Counted from the first letter of the stretch, positions 25,331 through 34,126 are shown. The stretch is DNA of 64,000 nt from Alteriqipengyuania bathyomarina_B (GCF_038594605.1 NZ_JBCFZM010000002.1:248001-312000), one strand, 5' to 3'. A program made the numbers and translations. Notes: generated by a model not told the origin, from the sequence alone.

Positions 25331-25897
25331 ATGACCGACCGTAAGCCACCCGACGCCAACGCGCCGGAGGAGATCAAGTGGCAGGGTGACTTCATCGTCG
25401 CCAAGCAGCGCGGCCGTTGGGAATATGCCGGCCGCTCGCGTGGGATCCGCGCCGCCGCGATCCTTGCGATCGATGAAGGTCACGTGCTGCTGGTCGAGCA
25501 GTATCGCGTACCGCTGGGCCGGCGCTGCCTCGAGATTCCCGCCGGACTGGTCGGCGACGACGACGGCGCGAGCGACGAGAGCGCCGTCACCGCAGCACAC
25601 CGCGAGCTGGAGGAAGAAACCGGCTACACAGCTGCAAAGATCACCGATCTGGGGGAGTTCTTCTCCAGCCCCGGCATGGTCTCGGAAGGCTTCTCGCTGC
25701 TGCGAGCTGAGGGGCTGACGAAAGTAAGCGAAGGCGGCGGGACCGACGGCGAGGATATCACCGTCCACCGCGTCGCATTGAAACACCTCGCGCAATTCGT
25801 AGAAGCGAAGCGCGTGGCGGGCGTCGGCATCGACGTGCGCATCGCAATGCTGCTGATGACACAAAAGATCGGAGAGAACGGATGGCTGGACGGGTAG
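25331..25897 (+). CDS. Nudix hydrolase, ADP-ribose pyrophosphatase type
   Basis: A 188-residue hydrolase. The Nudix box is visible as GLVGDDDGASDES followed by AVTAAHRELEEETGY, with REL-EEE-TG intact; the glycine-to-glutamate spacing at its start is longer than the strict consensus. LLVEQYRVPLGRRCLEIPAGL precedes it, as in ADP-ribose/ADP-sugar pyrophosphatases. The likely substrate is ADP-ribose or a similar nucleoside diphosphate-X. It overlaps the following SDR gene by 16 bases. Confidence 0.87.
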   Translation: MTDRKPPDANAPEEIKWQGDFIVAKQRGRWEYAGRSRGIRAAAILAIDEGHVLLVEQYRVPLGRRCLEIPAGLVGDDDGASDESAVTAAHRELEEETGYTAAKITDLGEFFSSPGMVSEGFSLLRAEGLTKVSEGGGTDGEDITVHRVALKHLAQFVEAKRVAGVGIDVRIAMLLMTQKIGENGWLDG

Positions 25898-26664
25898 CGG
25901 GCAAGCTCGCGCTGATAACGGGCGCGGCGCAGGGCCTTGGCGCGCAGGCAGCGACCACGCTGGCGCGCGAGGGTGCGCGGGTGCTGTGCACCGATATCAA
26001 CGGCGAGGGCGCGCAGGCGACTGCCGGCGCGATCAATGAAGAGCTGGGCGCCGACACCGCCTTCGGCGTGGCGCACGACGTGACCGATCCCGATCAGTGG
26101 GACGCGGCGATTGCGATGGCTGCGGACAAGCTCGGCGGGCTGAGCGTGCTGGTCAATAATGCGGGCGTCGGCGTGCGCGGCAATATCGAGACCTGCACGC
26201 TGGAAGACTGGCGCGCGGGCTTCGCGATCAATGTCGATGGGCCGTTCCTCGGCTGCCAGAAGGCGCTGCCGCTGCTGAAGGACAATCAGCCCGGCTCGAT
26301 CGTCAATATCAGCTCGATCGCAGGGCTCATCGCGAGCGATACGATGCCCGGCTACAACGCCAGCAAGGCGGCGGTGTGGATGCTGACCAAGTCGGTGGCG
26401 CTCTATTGTGCGAAGATGGGGTGGAATATCCGCTGCAACTCGGTCCACCCGACATTCGTCGATACGCCCATTCTCGATGGGATCGGCAAGAATGCCGGGA
26501 TCGACAAGGAAGTGGTGATGGGCAAGCTGGCACGGCAGATCCCGCTCGGGCGGGTCGGCAAGCCGCAGGAAATCGCCAATGGCGTGCTCTATCTGGCGAG
26601 CGACGAGAGCAGCTTCATGACCGCGGCGGAGCTGAGGCTCGACGGCGGCATTTCCGCGATGTGA
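25882..26664 (+). CDS. SDR-family oxidoreductase
   Basis: A 260-residue classical short-chain dehydrogenase. It has the cofactor motif TGAAQGLG near residue 14, an acidic residue after the second strand (CTDINGEG) suggesting NAD preference, NNAGVG near 93, catalytic Ser in NISSIAG and YNASK as the Tyr-x3-Lys pair. The length is typical. The substrate cannot be told from the sequence. It overlaps the Nudix gene by 16 bases, so both are co-expressed. Confidence 0.9.
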   Translation: MAGRVAGKLALITGAAQGLGAQAATTLAREGARVLCTDINGEGAQATAGAINEELGADTAFGVAHDVTDPDQWDAAIAMAADKLGGLSVLVNNAGVGVRGNIETCTLEDWRAGFAINVDGPFLGCQKALPLLKDNQPGSIVNISSIAGLIASDTMPGYNASKAAVWMLTKSVALYCAKMGWNIRCNSVHPTFVDTPILDGIGKNAGIDKEVVMGKLARQIPLGRVGKPQEIANGVLYLASDESSFMTAAELRLDGGISAM

Positions 26665-26678
26665 GGGAAGAGTTTCGG

Positions 26679-26701
26679 CGGGGGCGATCCATTCGCCCCC
26701 G
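26679..26701. terminator. stem-loop between convergent SDR and pspC genes
   Basis: A perfect 9-bp stem (CGGGGGCGA with TCGCCCCCG) closes a TCCAT loop midway between two convergent stops. There is no T tract on either side, so it may be a weak terminator or only block read-through. A second 6-bp hairpin (CCGGAG/CTCCGG) follows. Confidence 0.5.
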
Positions 26702-26737
26702 ACCGGGAGTTATCGCCGGAGCGGGCCTCCGGCCGGG

Positions 26738-26950
26738 TCAGTCTGCAATGGCCCAGACAATCAGATAAAGCAGGATGGGCGTGCCGACGACGAAGATCGT
26801 GGTCAGGGCGAAGGCCAGCCGGATCAGGGTTACGTCCCACCCTGTGTAATCGGCAATCCCCGAACATACTCCGGCCAGCATCGCGCGGCTTTTGCCGAGG
26901 CGGAACTGTTTGGCCGGCTGGCTGTCGCGTTGGTTCTCCAGGTGGCTCAT
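26738..26950 (-). CDS. PspC-domain envelope-stress membrane protein
   Basis: A 70-residue protein. A soluble N-terminus leads into FRLGKSRAMLAGVCSGIADYTGWDVTLIRLAFALTTIFVVGTPILLYLIVWAIAD, the complete PspC domain (G-V-C-S-G-I-A-x-Y, then V-x-x-I-R-x-x-F and a long hydrophobic stretch). Domain-only PspC proteins of this size are common. PspC family members sense or relay envelope stress. The ATG overlaps the stop of a 38-residue microprotein by 4 bases, and both lie behind a sigma-54-type promoter at 27294-27309. No pspA or pspB is adjacent. Confidence 0.9.
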   Translation of the reverse strand: MSHLENQRDSQPAKQFRLGKSRAMLAGVCSGIADYTGWDVTLIRLAFALTTIFVVGTPILLYLIVWAIAD

Positions 26951-27063
26951 GCGACCATCCCGGCGGTGTCGACCATGACGGGTGCGATGGCGAAGGCGAA
27001 GGCGAGGCCGGTGAAAGCGAGAGCTCCGGTACCGGCGATCAGGTTGCGGACGAGCGAAGACAT
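26947..27063 (-). CDS. single-helix membrane microprotein 2
   Basis: A 38-residue protein, MSSLVRNLIAGTG followed by ALAFTGLAFAFAIAPVM and a short tail. It has one hydrophobic helix at about residues 9-28 with a basic residue before it. Codon third positions are GC-rich as in real genes, and its stop overlaps the pspC ATG (ATGA), which supports translation. It resembles the upstream 40-residue gene in layout: short N-terminus, one helix ending AI-x-P, short tail. The function is unknown. Confidence 0.65.
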   Translation of the reverse strand: MSSLVRNLIAGTGALAFTGLAFAFAIAPVMVDTAGMVA

Positions 27064-27116
27064 GGTGATGGTATCCCTGTATATGTGAGTGTGATGAAAG
27101 GTCGGTCGGTTCGCGA

Positions 27117-27239
27117 TCAGGCGAGGATCAGGCCGTTGGGGCTGGCAGGAACGATCGCGGTGGCGAAGAACACTGCCGAGACGCCGACGGCGAAAATGGC
27201 GGCGAACAGACGGGTGCGAAGATCGTTGGTGGTGGTCAT
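27117..27239 (-). CDS. single-helix membrane microprotein 1
   Basis: A 40-residue protein reading MTTTNDLRTRLFAAIFAVG, then VSAVFFATAIVPASPNGLILA. One hydrophobic helix spans about residues 11-30. The ribosome-binding site AAGGAG is at the right distance before ATG 27239. GC-rich third positions agree with coding. It is the first gene after a sigma-54-type promoter and is followed by a similar 38-residue gene and pspC. I know no family for it; a PspC-associated membrane peptide is the inference from context. Confidence 0.7.
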   Translation of the reverse strand: MTTTNDLRTRLFAAIFAVGVSAVFFATAIVPASPNGLILA

Positions 27240-27293
27240 TGGTAGTCTCCTTGAACCTTTCCGGGGGACCATCCCGCCGGATATCCAATACAT

Positions 27294-27309
27294 TGCAGGA
27301 GCCGTGCCA
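27294..27309 (-). promoter_or_regulatory. sigma-54-type (-24/-12) promoter of the microprotein-pspC operon
   Basis: On the minus strand TGGCACGGCTCCTGCA matches TGGCACG-N4-TTGCA with one mismatch and exact GG-N10-GC spacing. The predicted start is about 27283, 44 bases before the first ATG. In enterobacteria the psp operon is RpoN-dependent, which fits. Confidence 0.75.
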
Positions 27310-27382
27310 GTTTGTGAAAATGGCTAAATTCCGGGCTTTTCGTTGTTCGCGAGCCTGTACGAGATGTTCACCAATCCGAAAG

Positions 27383-27401
27383 CTTGGGAATTTTTCCCAA
27401 G
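27383..27401. promoter_or_regulatory. perfect dyad, candidate enhancer site for the sigma-54 promoter
   Basis: CTTGGGAATTTTTCCCAAG has 8-bp arms (CTTGGGAA/TTCCCAAG) around TTT. Its centre is about 85 bp upstream of the -24 element, around -109 from the predicted start, the usual position for a PspF-like activator. It lies in the 253-base gap between the microprotein operon and recF. Confidence 0.5.
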
Positions 27402-27492
27402 TGTTGGACGGGTCGATCCGGGCGCCCCGGACCTCCGGCGGACTGGCCTGCCCGAGCCACCCGCGCTAGGGCGGATACCAAAGGCCCCCCGC

Positions 27493-28578
27493 ATGGCGCT
27501 CGACCGCATTTCTCTTCTCGATTTTCGCAATCATGCCGACACCGCGCTGGAGGGCACGGCGCGGTTCAACCTGCTCGTCGGGGCGAATGGCGCGGGAAAA
27601 ACCAACGTGCTCGAGGCAGTATCGCTGCTCGCGCCGGGGCGCGGGCTGCGGCGGGCGAAGCTGCCCGAGATGACGCGGCAGGGCGGCTCGGGCGGCTTTG
27701 CGATCGGCGCGCGTGTCCAGCCGATCGACGGGGCCGAACCCGTGCAGCTGGGCACCTCGGTCGATCCGGCGAGCCCGACACGGCGGCGCGTGCGCGTCAA
27801 TGGCGCCGAAGCCAGCGCGCTGGGCCTTGCCGAATGGCTATCGGTCCGCTGGTTGACCCCGGCGATGGACGGCCTGTTCACCGACAGCGCGGGCGCAAGG
27901 CGGCGTTTTCTCGACCGGCTGGTGCTCGCCACCGCCCCCGATCACGCCACGCTATCGAATCGCTACGAGACCGCGCTGCGCAATCGTAACCGTTTGCTGG
28001 CAGACGAGGTCGCGCCCGATCCGGCCTGGCTCGACGCGCTGGAGGCGCAGCTGGCCGAACATGGCGCGAGGATCGCCGCCAATCGCCAGGCGCTGGTTGC
28101 GCAGCTCGACGAAGCGCTGCGCGCCGAGACCGATACGCCCTTCCCCCGCCCCGCGCTCGCCATCGAACCCGTCGGGCCGGAAGGTCGCGACGAACTGGCC
28201 CGCGCGCTGCGCGACAACCGGCATGCGGAGCGCCGTGCAGGGCGCACGCTGATCGGACCGCACCGGGCGGAGCTGGCGGTGATGCTGGCGGACAAGGGCG
28301 TGGCTGCTGCCAGCGCCTCTACCGGGGAGCAAAAGGCGATGCTGATCGCGATCGTGCTGGCCCACGGCACTATTGCCGCACGGGGCCGCGCGGGCGTGCT
28401 GCTGCTGGACGAGGTTGCCGCCCATCTCGACCCGGACCGGCGCGCGGCGCTGTTTGCGCGGCTCGCCGCCAATGGCGAGCAGGTGTGGATGACGGGGACC
28501 GAGCGCACCCCCTTCGACCCCATCCTGCCACAGGCGGCGGTGTGGGACGTATCGGGCGGTGCGCTCAACCGGATCTAG
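27493..28578 (+). CDS. recF: DNA replication/repair protein RecF
   Basis: A 361-residue SMC-like ATPase that helps load RecA at single-strand gaps. Walker A is GANGAGKT near residue 35, the signature STGEQKAML is near 278, and Walker B is GVLLLDEVAAHLD shortly after. LLDFRNHADTAL at the N-terminus is typical (R-N). ATG 27493 was chosen because the family begins at MALDRISLLDFRN; the in-frame region upstream carries the regulatory dyad. It is not next to dnaA or dnaN here. Its stop is 4 bases from the convergent DUF805 gene. Confidence 0.94.
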   Translation: MALDRISLLDFRNHADTALEGTARFNLLVGANGAGKTNVLEAVSLLAPGRGLRRAKLPEMTRQGGSGGFAIGARVQPIDGAEPVQLGTSVDPASPTRRRVRVNGAEASALGLAEWLSVRWLTPAMDGLFTDSAGARRRFLDRLVLATAPDHATLSNRYETALRNRNRLLADEVAPDPAWLDALEAQLAEHGARIAANRQALVAQLDEALRAETDTPFPRPALAIEPVGPEGRDELARALRDNRHAERRAGRTLIGPHRAELAVMLADKGVAAASASTGEQKAMLIAIVLAHGTIAARGRAGVLLLDEVAAHLDPDRRAALFARLAANGEQVWMTGTERTPFDPILPQAAVWDVSGGALNRI

Positions 28579-28582
28579 AGCC

Positions 28583-29056
28583 CTATTCGAAAGTCTCCGC
28601 CATCAGTTCTCCCTTGGGGCTCGGACCATACTTATTGGGCCCCGGCGTACCCGGCAGCACCAGCACGACGAGGAAGGCGATGCTGACGATCAGGCCAAGG
28701 ATCGGAATGATCCCCAGGACGATGAAGCCCAGATACCACCAGCCACTCATATTGCGGTCGTGCAAACGGCGGATCGTCACCGCGATGCTCGGGATGAAGG
28801 CGGCGAGGGCATACAGGCCGTAAAGGCCGATCATGATCGTGGAAATGCCGCCGCCATCGGCGAATGCGGCTTCCATGGCCGCCGTGTCGGAGCCCGGTAC
28901 GCTAGGGTCGGCAGCCATCGCAGCGCCGAACACCTCGACATAGAACGGCGTCGCGAGGACGAGACCGACGATGATGTTGAGCAGAGCGAACATCCAGAAT
29001 TCGAGCCTGCGCGAACAGCCCTGGAAATCGACATAGCGCTTAAACGGCAGAATCAT
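28583..29056 (-). CDS. DUF805 inner-membrane protein
   Basis: A 157-residue protein of the YhaH/YhaI-like DUF805 family: FKRYVDFQGCSRRLEFWMF at the N-terminus, about four transmembrane helices, the conserved AVTIRRLHDRNMSGWW loop and LPGTPGPNKYGPSP at the C-terminus. The family is widespread and of unknown function. It converges with recF, with a 4-base gap. Confidence 0.92.
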   Translation of the reverse strand: MILPFKRYVDFQGCSRRLEFWMFALLNIIVGLVLATPFYVEVFGAAMAADPSVPGSDTAAMEAAFADGGGISTIMIGLYGLYALAAFIPSIAVTIRRLHDRNMSGWWYLGFIVLGIIPILGLIVSIAFLVVLVLPGTPGPNKYGPSPKGELMAETFE

Positions 29057-29188
29057 CCATTACGTTGCAAGCATCCCCCTTTGAAGTCGGTCCGGCGATC
29101 ATAGGTCGCGTCTGCCCCGCCGCCTACTGCGAAGTGCGGTGAGACACGGCGATTGCGGTTCGCATTTCCTGTCCGCCCGCCCAACGAA

Positions 29189-29214
29189 AAAGGGGGCCCG
29201 CGAAGGCCCCCTTT
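29189..29214 (-). terminator. intrinsic terminator of the TonB receptor gene
   Basis: A 10-bp stem (29189-29198 with 29205-29214) closes a CGCGAA loop. On the minus strand a T run (opposite 29187-29191) follows. It lies 28 bases after the receptor stop. Confidence 0.85.
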
Positions 29215-29242
29215 CCCGTTTTCATAGTGATCGACTTTGCGA

Positions 29243-31972
29243 TCAGAACTTGAAGCGAACCGTGCCGCCATAGGTGAGCGGCTGGTTCGGATAGCCCGAG
29301 ATCGCTTCGCCCTGGGCCACGGCCGGGAAGATCGTCGTGATGTAACGATCGTCGAGAAGGTTGCGGCCCCAGATCGAGAATTCGAGGCCCATGTCGAGCG
29401 CGTAGGTGATCGACGCGTTGAGGTTGTTGACCTCGCGCGTATATTGCAGCGCTTCCTGCCGTGCCGGCTCATAATCGGGCGAACCGTCGGGGTTGGTCCC
29501 GATATAGTTCGTCAGGCCGTTGAGAATCTGCACCTCGGATTCATGCGCGAAATCGACGCGGGCGATCAGGCGATTGCCGTTGGCGATTTCCTTGTCCCAT
29601 TGCGCACCGATCGAGAAGCTGAGCGGGGCCACACCGGCCACCGTCTCGCCCGAAAGGTCGCCCACCGGCGAACCGGTGAAGCTAACATATTTCGGATCGA
29701 GATAGGTCATCGCGAGGAACAGCGTCAGGTCGTCGGTCGGACGGGCAAAGCCGTCGAACTCGATCCCGAAGGTTTCCTGTTCGCCCGCGTTCGCCAGCAC
29801 GAAGGACGAACCGATGAAGGTGTTCGCCTGGAAGTTGTCGATTTGCTGCAGGAACACGGTGAGGTTGGCACCCACCAGACCCCAGTCGCCCTTCAGGCCG
29901 GCTTCGTAGACGGTCGATTCTTCGGGCAGCGCGAAGCGCGTACCGGGGCGCAGGTTCGGGGTCGCCAGCGGCGTACCCACGATCTGCGCGAAGTCGGACG
30001 CCAGCGGACGGCTGTCGCGCGAGAGGTTGAACGAGCTCGCCTTGAAGCCCGTCGCATAGCTCAGATAGCCGTTCAGCGTCGGGCTGAATTCGTAGGCGAG
30101 CCGGGCGATGTACGACCAGTTGTCGTCGTTGGTCTTGCCGTCTTCCACCGCGTTCGGGATGTTGAGGATCGGCGGCAGGAACTGCAGCGGACGCAGGGTG
30201 AGGAACGGGTTGCCGCTCGTCGCCGGGTTGCCGTCGTTCGCGGCTTGCGTCGGGGTGAGCGGCGCATTGAGCTGCGCGAACGCTTGAGCACCCGCCTGGA
30301 TCTGCGGGAACGCCGCCGCACCGGCCGCACCGGCCGGGCTCGTGCCCGTAGCGAACGCCTGGACTTCGGCAGCGGTGGCCAGACGACCGAGGCCGAGTGC
30401 GTTACCGACCGTGGTTGCGATCGCCTGCTGGGCCAGCACCTGTCCGCCGACCGATACCAGATCGATCTGCGAGAAGGCATCGGTGCTGACGCCGTTCGAG
30501 ACGACCGTCTTGCGGTCTTCGGTGTAGTTCGCACCCAGCGTGAGCGTCAGCCGGTCGGTGACGTCGAAATCGACCTGACCGAACAGCGAGTAAGCCTCGT
30601 TATCCTGCGTGAAATCGTTGAAGAAGCCCTGGCCGGACGCGAAGAAGGTGCCGCTGGGCACGGACGTGATGTTTTCGAGTGCAGCCACGCTGAGCTGGCC
30701 GCCCGAAGCGCCCTGGATCAGCTGATCGGCGAACGTCCGGAAATCCGGGCCGTAAACGATCTGGTCCTGAACCGCGAGGTCTTCCTTGAAGTAATAGCCG
30801 CCGACGAGGAAGTTGAGCGGGCCGTCGAAATCGCTGGCCAGCCGCAGTTCCTGCGTGAAGGTCTGAATATCGGCCTCGCCGATCTGCGCACCGCTGGCAA
30901 GCGCGGCGCTGGAAAAGTCGACATCCTGATTGGCGCTGAGGCTGGTGTCGCGATAGGCGGTGATCGAAGTGAGCGAGACACCGCCGAAATCGTAATCGAT
31001 CTGGCCCGAGGCGCCCCAATTCTTCACGCGGTTGAAGGGTACCACATTGGTGAACACGACATCGTTCAGCGCATCGTCCGGATCGTTGAGCTGGCCACCG
31101 ATGAGCGGCGACTGGATCAGGTCGGTCTCGAGCGAGCCTGCCACATTGGCCACCGCGCAGCAGTTCTCGTCGATCTCGTCGTAGTCGCCGATCAGGCGCA
31201 CGGTGAGGTTGCTGCCATTGTCGAACAGCAGCTGGCCGCGCGTGAACCAGCGGTTGCGATCGTTCAGGTCGTCGCCGTTGAAGCCGTTGGTGATGTAACC
31301 GTCGCGGCGGTTGTAACCGCCCGCGATGCTGGCGGCGATGCTGTCGGTGATCGGCCCGCTGACATAGCCCTTCAGGACCATCGCGTCATAATTGCCGTAG
31401 GTCGCCTCGACGCTGCCTTCGAGATCGAACGAAGGCGGCTTGCTGACGATCGAGATCACGCCCGCGCTGGCGTTCTTGCCGAACAGGGTCGACTGGGGCC
31501 CGCGCAGAACCTCGACGCGCTGGAGGTTGGGAAGGTCGGAAATCTGCGAGATGGCGCGGCTGCGATAGACGCCGTCGACGAACACGGCGACCGAGGGCTC
31601 GAGGCCCAGGTTGTTACCGTCGGTGCCGAAGCCGCGGACCGAGAAGGTGGTCGAGAAGGAACTCTGCAGCGTGGAGACGCGCAGCGACGGGACGACCGAC
31701 TGAAGGTCGTTGATATCGCGGATCTGGGCCTGCTCGATCGTCTCGGCGGTGGTCACGCTGACCGCAACCGGCGTTTCCTGCAGCGTCTGCTCGCGCTTCG
31801 TCGCGGTCACGACGATCGTGTTGCCCTCTCCCAGCGTATCCTCGAGCTCCTGCTCGATATCGGACGGATCGGCGTCCTGCGCATAGGCGGCGGCGGGAAG
31901 GGCGAGCGTTGCGACGCCTGCGAACAGTGCGTAGCGCGAGAAACCGGCGGCGCCGGGGAACGAAAGTGCCAT
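29243..31972 (-). CDS. TonB-dependent outer-membrane receptor
   Basis: A 909-residue outer-membrane transporter. The signal peptide ends near AAAYAQ (residue 32). TIVVTATKREQTLQETPVAVSV begins the plug domain, which includes SVRGFGTDGNN, VFVDGVYRSR, LQRVEVLRGPQSTLFGKNASAGVISIVSKPP. The 22-strand barrel follows and ends in GGTVRFKF, with terminal Phe. The overall form is that of sphingomonad receptors for carbohydrates, aromatics or siderophores; no neighbour reveals the ligand. A CC pair in IDENCCAV lies early in the barrel. A terminator follows. Confidence 0.94.
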   Translation of the reverse strand: MALSFPGAAGFSRYALFAGVATLALPAAAYAQDADPSDIEQELEDTLGEGNTIVVTATKREQTLQETPVAVSVTTAETIEQAQIRDINDLQSVVPSLRVSTLQSSFSTTFSVRGFGTDGNNLGLEPSVAVFVDGVYRSRAISQISDLPNLQRVEVLRGPQSTLFGKNASAGVISIVSKPPSFDLEGSVEATYGNYDAMVLKGYVSGPITDSIAASIAGGYNRRDGYITNGFNGDDLNDRNRWFTRGQLLFDNGSNLTVRLIGDYDEIDENCCAVANVAGSLETDLIQSPLIGGQLNDPDDALNDVVFTNVVPFNRVKNWGASGQIDYDFGGVSLTSITAYRDTSLSANQDVDFSSAALASGAQIGEADIQTFTQELRLASDFDGPLNFLVGGYYFKEDLAVQDQIVYGPDFRTFADQLIQGASGGQLSVAALENITSVPSGTFFASGQGFFNDFTQDNEAYSLFGQVDFDVTDRLTLTLGANYTEDRKTVVSNGVSTDAFSQIDLVSVGGQVLAQQAIATTVGNALGLGRLATAAEVQAFATGTSPAGAAGAAAFPQIQAGAQAFAQLNAPLTPTQAANDGNPATSGNPFLTLRPLQFLPPILNIPNAVEDGKTNDDNWSYIARLAYEFSPTLNGYLSYATGFKASSFNLSRDSRPLASDFAQIVGTPLATPNLRPGTRFALPEESTVYEAGLKGDWGLVGANLTVFLQQIDNFQANTFIGSSFVLANAGEQETFGIEFDGFARPTDDLTLFLAMTYLDPKYVSFTGSPVGDLSGETVAGVAPLSFSIGAQWDKEIANGNRLIARVDFAHESEVQILNGLTNYIGTNPDGSPDYEPARQEALQYTREVNNLNASITYALDMGLEFSIWGRNLLDDRYITTIFPAVAQGEAISGYPNQPLTYGGTVRFKF

Positions 31973-32248
31973 CGAGTGCTTCCTCTCTTCGTGGTATTCT
32001 TGCGATGCGCGGTTTTCGCGCTTAACGCCCGTTCATTAAACCTGCAGGCATCCGCGCTCAACACGGAAAAGTGCGAAATTTGCAGGCCTTGCGCCAAACT
32101 GTTGCCGAAACGGCACATTCTCATGCGCGCCGTAGCGTAAAGAGACAGGTTTCGCGTGTTGCGATGCAGCAGGCTCGGCGCTAAGGCGCCATGGCGAGGT
32201 GCTGCACCGCACCCTCCTCCTCATTTCTCCGTAACAGAGCCCAATCCC

Positions 32249-34087
32249 ATGTCCCTCCGCAATATCGCGATCATCGCGCACGTCGACCATGGCAAGACCA
32301 CTCTTGTCGACCAGCTTTTCCGCCAGTCGGGCACCTTCCGCGAAAACCAGCGGGTGGACGAACGCGCGATGGATTCCGGCGACCTCGAAAAGGAGCGCGG
32401 AATCACCATCCTTGCCAAGTGCACCAGCGTGGAATGGGAGCACACCACTGATTCTGGGGCAGAGACCACCCGGATCAACATCGTCGACACGCCTGGCCAC
32501 GCCGATTTCGGCGGCGAGGTGGAGCGGATCCTCTCCATGGTCGACGGCGTCATCCTGCTGGTCGATTCGGCCGAAGGACCGATGCCGCAGACCAAGTTCG
32601 TGCTCGGCAAGGCGCTTGCGCTGGGCCTCAGGCCCATCGTGGTAGTCAACAAGATCGACCGTCCCGACGCGCGCCCGCAGGAAGTGCTCGACGAAGTGTT
32701 CGATCTGTTCGCCAATCTGGACGCAACCGACGAGCAGCTCGAATTCCCGAGCCTGTGGGCTTCGGGCCGCGACGGCTATGCCAGCGAAGACGAGAACGCG
32801 CGCGAGGGCGATCTCCAGCCGCTGTTCAAGCTGATCGTCGACCACGTGCCGCCCCCCGGCCTCGACACCGAAGGGCCCTTCGCCTTCCTCGCCACCCTGC
32901 TCGACCGTGACAACTTCATGGGCCGCGTGCTGACCGGCCGCGTCCAGCAAGGCAAGATCAAGGTCAACGACCCGATCCACGCGCTCGACCGCGATGGCAA
33001 GGTGATCGAAGTCGGCCGCGCGACCAAGCTGATGAGCTTCGACGGGCTCGACCGCGTGCCGGTCGAAAGTGCGCAGGCGGGCGACATCATCGCGATGGCC
33101 GGTCTCGAAAAGGCGACCGTCGCCAACACCATCGCCGACCCCGCCGTGAAAGAACCGATCGCGTCGCAGCCGATCGACCCGCCCACGCTCGCGATGCGCT
33201 TTGCCGTCAACGACAGCCCGCTCGCGGGCCGCGAGGGCGACAAGGTCACCAGCCGCATGATCCGCGACCGCCTCAACCGCGAAGCGGAAACCAACGTCGC
33301 CATCCGCGTGACCGAGGCGGAGGACAAGGACAGCTTCGAGGTTGCCGGGCGCGGCGAATTGCAGCTCGGCGTGCTGATCGAGACGATGCGCCGCGAAGGC
33401 TTCGAACTGGGCATCTCGCGCCCGCGCGTGCTGTTCAAGGAAGAGAACGGCCAGCGCATGGAACCGTACGAAACCGTCGTGATCGACGTGGACGACGAAT
33501 TCTCCGGCACGGTCGTCGAGAAGATGCAGCGCCGCAAGGCCGAGCTGACCGAGATGCGCCCGTCGGGCCAGGGCAAGACGCGCGTCACCTTCTCGGCCCC
33601 CAGCCGCGGGCTGATCGGCTACCACGGCGAATTCCTGTCCGACACGCGCGGCACGGGGATCATGAACCGCCTGTTCGAGAAGTACGATGTCTACAAGGGC
33701 CCGATCGAAGGCCGCCAGAACGGCGTGCTGATCTCGATGGTGCCGGGCGAGGCCGTGCCCTACGCGCTCAACGCGCTGGAGGATCGCGGCGAGCTGTTCA
33801 TCGGCGGCGGCGCGAAGATCTACGAAGGCATGATCATCGGCGAGAATGCCAAGCCCGACGATCTCGAAGTCAACCCGATGAAGTCCAAGCAGCTGACCAA
33901 CTTCCGCAGCACCGGCAAGGACGATTCGATCCGCCTGACACCGCCGCGCGTGATGACGCTGGAACAGGCAATCGCCTATATCGACGACGACGAGATGGTC
34001 GAAGTGACCCCGCAGAACATCCGCCTGCGCAAGCGACACCTCGACCCCCACGAGCGCAAGCGCCACAAGCGCAAGATGGACTCGTAA
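32249..34087 (+). CDS. typA: ribosome-associated GTPase TypA/BipA
   Basis: A 612-residue translational GTPase involved in ribosome assembly and stress adaptation. Motifs: G1 AHVDHGKTTL at residue 10, switch I ending in RGITI, G3 DTPGHADF, G4 NKIDRPDAR. EF-G-like domains III and V and the BipA-specific C-terminal domain follow (VLISMVPGEAVPYAL, KSKQLTNFRSTGKDD). ATG 32249 was chosen because the family starts at SLRNIAIIAHVDHG. Nothing else is assigned in the 276 bases upstream, shared with the divergent receptor gene. Confidence 0.97.
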   Translation: MSLRNIAIIAHVDHGKTTLVDQLFRQSGTFRENQRVDERAMDSGDLEKERGITILAKCTSVEWEHTTDSGAETTRINIVDTPGHADFGGEVERILSMVDGVILLVDSAEGPMPQTKFVLGKALALGLRPIVVVNKIDRPDARPQEVLDEVFDLFANLDATDEQLEFPSLWASGRDGYASEDENAREGDLQPLFKLIVDHVPPPGLDTEGPFAFLATLLDRDNFMGRVLTGRVQQGKIKVNDPIHALDRDGKVIEVGRATKLMSFDGLDRVPVESAQAGDIIAMAGLEKATVANTIADPAVKEPIASQPIDPPTLAMRFAVNDSPLAGREGDKVTSRMIRDRLNREAETNVAIRVTEAEDKDSFEVAGRGELQLGVLIETMRREGFELGISRPRVLFKEENGQRMEPYETVVIDVDDEFSGTVVEKMQRRKAELTEMRPSGQGKTRVTFSAPSRGLIGYHGEFLSDTRGTGIMNRLFEKYDVYKGPIEGRQNGVLISMVPGEAVPYALNALEDRGELFIGGGAKIYEGMIIGENAKPDDLEVNPMKSKQLTNFRSTGKDDSIRLTPPRVMTLEQAIAYIDDDEMVEVTPQNIRLRKRHLDPHERKRHKRKMDS

Positions 34088-34091
34088 GACT

Positions 34092-34126
34092 AAAAAGGGC
34101 CGCTCCACACAGGAGCGGCCCTTTCT
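34092..34126. terminator. bidirectional terminator between typA and the outer-membrane protein
   Basis: A 13-bp stem (34094-34106 with 34112-34124) closes an ACACA loop. The sequence is A-rich before and T-rich after, so it works on both strands for the two convergent genes. Confidence 0.9.

Noticed and set aside
27343..27492. Coding remnant upstream of recF resembling the start of a TerC-type membrane protein
   Set aside because: Only about a dozen residues (LYEMFTNPKAW) look similar, from memory, and the frame then becomes unlike protein. The stretch also contains the regulatory dyad.
32080..32097. Possible -24/-12 site before the TonB receptor (TGGCGCAAGGCCTGCA on the minus strand)
   Set aside because: The GG-N10-GC spacing is right but the -24 box has two mismatches and the -12 box one, and it is about 110 bases from the start codon; too weak to call.
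29237..32140. Very long open frame on the plus strand opposite the TonB receptor
   Set aside because: Its protein is R/V/E-rich with no domain features, and it mirrors the GC-rich codon pattern of the real gene on the other strand. The same applies to the long frame opposite typA (32036-34108).
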